From assembly GCA_017463205.1 (NCBI GenBank), contig JAFTPQ010000024.1:1-32266 (forward strand): 32,266 nucleotides of DNA. Reading direction: 5' to 3'. Below are positions 30,218-32,266 of this stretch, piece after piece (the first letter of the stretch is position 1; each line of letters starts with the position of its first letter). The notes beneath the pieces are model-generated. The model was not told the origin of the DNA. It did not search any database and saw only the letters and a list, made by a program, of their open reading frames with translations. Both the position numbers and the translations under genes were made by a program. This DNA is from Clostridia bacterium. Its GTDB lineage: Bacteria; Bacillota; Clostridia; Christensenellales; Borkfalkiaceae.

Positions 30218-31330
30218 TTATTCTTCGTCCGTCGTCACGCCGAAATCTTCCAATTCTTCTTCCGCTTCCATCTGCGCCAAAATTTCAGCAGCTTCAGGCG
30301 AAGACGCGCTCTTTACGTCGATCTTCCAACCCGTCAACCGAGCCGCCAACCGAGCGTTTTGACCGTCGCGCCCGATCGCCAACGACAATTTATCGTCGGG
30401 CACGATCGCCATTGCGCTGCGTTCTCCTCTTGCCGTCACCGACAACACCGTTGCGGGCGACAACGCCTTATAAATAAACGCCAAAGGATCTTCGCTCCAA
30501 AGAATGATATCGATTTTTTCACCGCCGAGTTCTTCCACAACCGCGTTGACTCTTGCCCCTCTGTTGCCCACGCACGCGCCCACAGCGTCCACACGCGCGT
30601 CATTGGAGAAAATAGCCATCTTGGTACGATGACCGGGTTCGCGCGAAATTTCTTTGATCTCTACGATCCCTTGCGCAATTTCGGGAACTTGTTCTTCAAA
30701 CAACTTCTTCACCAAACCTTGCGCCGTACGGGATACGACGATCTGCGAATTTCTGCCGCTGTTTTTCACGCGTTTTACAAACACTTTCAATTTATCCCCA
30801 ACGTTATAACGTTCGGTAGGCGTTCTGTCTTGCGGCGGCATCACACCTTCGATCTTCTTGTCGCCAAGTTCGACGTAAATATTACGTTCGTCGATCTTAC
30901 GGATCACACCTTCCATCAACTCGCCTTCTTTATCCGAAAATTCGGAGAACGTGTTGTCCCGTTCGGTTTCGTGCAATTTCTGCATGATCACCTGTTTGGC
31001 AGTCTGCGCGGCGATACGGCTGAAATCCTTGGGTATGAAGGTGTTGACGATGGTATCCCCCACTTGATAGCGCGGATCTAATTCCTGCGCGTCCTCCAAC
31101 GAAATTTCTTTATCTTTGTCCAGCACTTCTTCCACAACGTAGCGCGTCGCCTTGTATTCGATCGTGCCCTTTTCGGGATCAAGCGTAACGCTTACCTCCG
31201 CGCCTCCCTCAAACTGCTTTTTATAAGCAGATGCAAGCGCGTTTTCAAACGTCGCGATAAACACTTCTTGACTGATGCCCTTTTCTCTTACCAAATCGGT
31301 AAGCGCAGCAAAAAACTCCTTGTTTTCCAT
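30218..31330 (-). CDS. nusA: Transcription termination/antitermination factor NusA
   Basis: The 370-residue RNA polymerase-associated factor modulates pausing, termination and antitermination. The N-terminal polymerase-binding domain (FFAALTDLVREKGISQEVFI) is followed by the S1 domain (MEGVIRKIDERNIYVEL), then KH1 (VGACVGNRGARVNAVVEELGGEKIDIILWSEDP) and KH2 (LAIGRDGQNARLAARLTGWKIDVKS). It ends in a short acidic tail and lacks the C-terminal acidic repeats of proteobacterial NusA, as is normal in Firmicutes. It is the second gene of the operon, 95 bases after rimP; the gap holds nothing recognisable beyond the ribosome binding site. Confidence 0.96.
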   Translation of the reverse strand: MENKEFFAALTDLVREKGISQEVFIATFENALASAYKKQFEGGAEVSVTLDPEKGTIEYKATRYVVEEVLDKDKEISLEDAQELDPRYQVGDTIVNTFIPKDFSRIAAQTAKQVIMQKLHETERDNTFSEFSDKEGELMEGVIRKIDERNIYVELGDKKIEGVMPPQDRTPTERYNVGDKLKVFVKRVKNSGRNSQIVVSRTAQGLVKKLFEEQVPEIAQGIVEIKEISREPGHRTKMAIFSNDARVDAVGACVGNRGARVNAVVEELGGEKIDIILWSEDPLAFIYKALSPATVLSVTARGERSAMAIVPDDKLSLAIGRDGQNARLAARLTGWKIDVKSASSPEAAEILAQMEAEEELEDFGVTTDEE

Positions 31331-31425
31331 GGTGATTGTCTCCTGTTGAATTTTCCTGATTTTTCTATATTCAAACTATATTTTTTACAATTTATATAAC
31401 CGACCGTTCGTATGATCTGCCGTTT

Positions 31426-31896
31426 TTAGAACAAACCGTCGAAATCGATCGCGCGGCAAATTTTTGCGATTTTTGCCTTTTCCAATTTCAGCACTTCGCC
31501 CTTGTCTTCCACGCTGACGCAAGTTCCGTCGTATCCCACCAGCGTCGCTTCGAAAAATTTTTGCCCTTTGAGCGGCGCAAACAATTTAATTTCCACCTTT
31601 TGCCCCATACATTTTTGAAAATCGCGTTCCGTTTTCAAAGGCCGATCCAAACCGGGGCTAGAAACGTTTAACGTGTACGGCGCGCCGAACGTGGGATCTA
31701 CTTCGTCCAACACGGGATCGATCGCGCGGTGAAATTTTTCGCAAACGTTTAAATCGACGCCGCCTTCGATATCGATATAAACGGTGAGTGCAGGTTCTTT
31801 GCCCTGCTTAAATTCGATTTCCACGATCTCGATGCCCATTTCGTCGGCGATCGGTTGCAGAGCGTTTTGAATTTCTTCAATGGTCTTTATTTTCAT
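31426..31896 (-). CDS. rimP: Ribosome maturation factor RimP
   Basis: The 156-residue factor is needed for 30S subunit maturation. The N-terminal domain contains GIEIVEIEFKQGKEPALTVYID and GGVDLNVCEKFHRAIDPVLDE, then the signature YTLNVSSPGLDRPLKTERDF, followed by the C-terminal SH3-like domain. It is the first gene of rimP-nusA-ylxR-ylxQ-infB-rbfA-nrnA. The ATG at 31896 follows an AAAGGG site. The transcript leader carries a strong hairpin. Confidence 0.95.
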   Translation of the reverse strand: MKIKTIEEIQNALQPIADEMGIEIVEIEFKQGKEPALTVYIDIEGGVDLNVCEKFHRAIDPVLDEVDPTFGAPYTLNVSSPGLDRPLKTERDFQKCMGQKVEIKLFAPLKGQKFFEATLVGYDGTCVSVEDKGEVLKLEKAKIAKICRAIDFDGLF

Positions 31897-31916
31897 TTTT
31901 TACCCTTTTACAGCAA

Positions 31917-31944
31917 TATTGAGAGTGGTTGCCCACTCTCAATA
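31917..31944 (-). promoter_or_regulatory. 12-bp GNRA-capped hairpin in the rimP-nusA leader
   Basis: On the transcript TATTGAGAGTGG pairs perfectly with CCACTCTCAATA around a GCAA tetraloop, between the promoter and the rimP ribosome binding site. No T run follows. It may stabilise the leader, be a processing site or serve autoregulation by an operon product. Confidence 0.72.
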
Positions 31945-31971
31945 CTCATCACTGAATTATTAAGTAATCCT

Positions 31972-32000
31972 ATTATACCATTATTATACGCAAAAGGCAA
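31972..32000 (-). promoter_or_regulatory. Sigma-A promoter for the rimP-nusA-infB operon
   Basis: On the minus strand TTGCCT (32000-31995) and TATAAT (31977-31972) are 17 bp apart; a second TATAAT lies ten bases upstream (31987-31982). The start site near 31965 gives a leader of about 70 nt. The -35 box is the 3' arm of a small AGGCAA/TTGCCT hairpin (32013-31995). Confidence 0.8.
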
Positions 32001-32036
32001 GCGTTTTTTGCCTATTTTTACAAACTTTTTCCAACC

Positions 32037-32266
32037 CCAACGTTCCGTTGGATCATGTCTTTCTATCTTTCTTTATCGGAACTTGTAACCGTATCGTTAC
32101 CCAATAAGGGGTTAAGGGGCATTGTCCCTTACGGGTGTGGGCAGCCAACGTTCCGCAAGCGTTCCGCTTGACCTTGACTTTCTATCTTTCTTTATCGGAA
32201 CTTGTAACCGTATCGACACCCAATAAGGGGTTAAGGGGCATTGTCCCTTACGGGTGTGGGCAGCCA
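32037..32266. repeat. Tandem repeat with 119-bp period, continuing past the window
   Basis: An 89-base block (32059-32147) recurs at 32178-32266 with two mismatches. Each copy is preceded by a small hairpin with loop TTC: CCAACG/CGTTGG at 32037-32051 and CAAGCG/CGCTTG at 32156-32170. Each block contains a TAAGGG/CCCTTA hairpin and four G tracts on the plus strand. No open reading frame with a ribosome binding site is seen in 31897-32266. The array is cut by the window edge, so the copy number is unknown. Confidence 0.85.

Noticed and set aside
1-32266. CRISPR array, tRNA/rRNA genes, transposase or integrase
   Set aside because: No regularly spaced direct repeats with unique spacers, no cloverleaf-like sequence and no transposase or integrase motifs were seen; the only spaced repeats are the 119-bp units at the right edge and the 17-bp copies.

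Overview
The window looks like chromosomal housekeeping DNA from a Gram-positive anaerobe of the Clostridia. The evidence is the gene order (secG-rnr-smpB, rimP-nusA-ylxR-ylxQ-infB-rbfA-nrnA, comEC-holA, cdaA followed by a CdaR-like remnant), the strong purine-rich ribosome binding sites, the near-consensus sigma-A promoters, a membrane diadenylate cyclase and the cofactor-independent phosphoglycerate mutase. The codon use and the short AT-rich intergenic stretches suggest an uncultured gut-type Clostridia lineage (Christensenellales-like). That placement is inference; no rRNA or tRNA gene is visible. There is no prophage, transposase or CRISPR array.

Layout. 1-229: start of typA (minus, cut by the window edge). 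397-2041 (minus): a TIGR04076-family gene, thyA and folA, joined by two ATGA stop/start overlaps under one promoter. 2146-6226 (plus): lower glycolysis, pgk-tpiA-gpmI, with a long folded element between pgk and tpiA. 6349-9570 (plus): secG, then rnr and smpB. 9581-12966: mixed small units: a nitrilase-fold protein lacking its catalytic residues (minus), a 34-residue membrane peptide (plus), a NahK-like sugar kinase (minus, with a structured leader) and a lipoprotein polysaccharide deacetylase (plus). 12966-19190 (minus): comEC lacking the beta-lactamase domain, holA, cdaA, a 35-residue CdaR-like stub, aspartokinase and an esterase. 19301-24955 (minus): a 1884-residue DUF4011/SF1-helicase/Vsr-like nuclease/DUF3320 protein, a possible single-gene defence system. 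25166-31896 (minus): the nusA-infB translation/transcription operon ending in nrnA. 31897-32266: leader, promoter and two copies of a 119-bp-period repeat that runs off the window.

How the genes work together. TIGR04076-thyA-folA makes dTMP and regenerates tetrahydrofolate. pgk-tpiA-gpmI is a glycolytic block. rnr and smpB serve RNA quality control and ribosome rescue. The rimP-to-nrnA operon covers 30S maturation, transcription elongation, initiation factor 2 and nanoRNA/pAp turnover.

The least ordinary elements are: a 17-bp interspersed repeat placed just after stop codons in transcription orientation (three exact copies and one variant); the terminal repeat array, whose hairpins keep pairing although their stem sequences differ; the 119-nt folded element between pgk and tpiA; near-perfect hairpins inside the nusA operon; and three proteins that have lost expected parts (nitrilase catalytic triad, CdaR extracellular domains, ComEC beta-lactamase domain).
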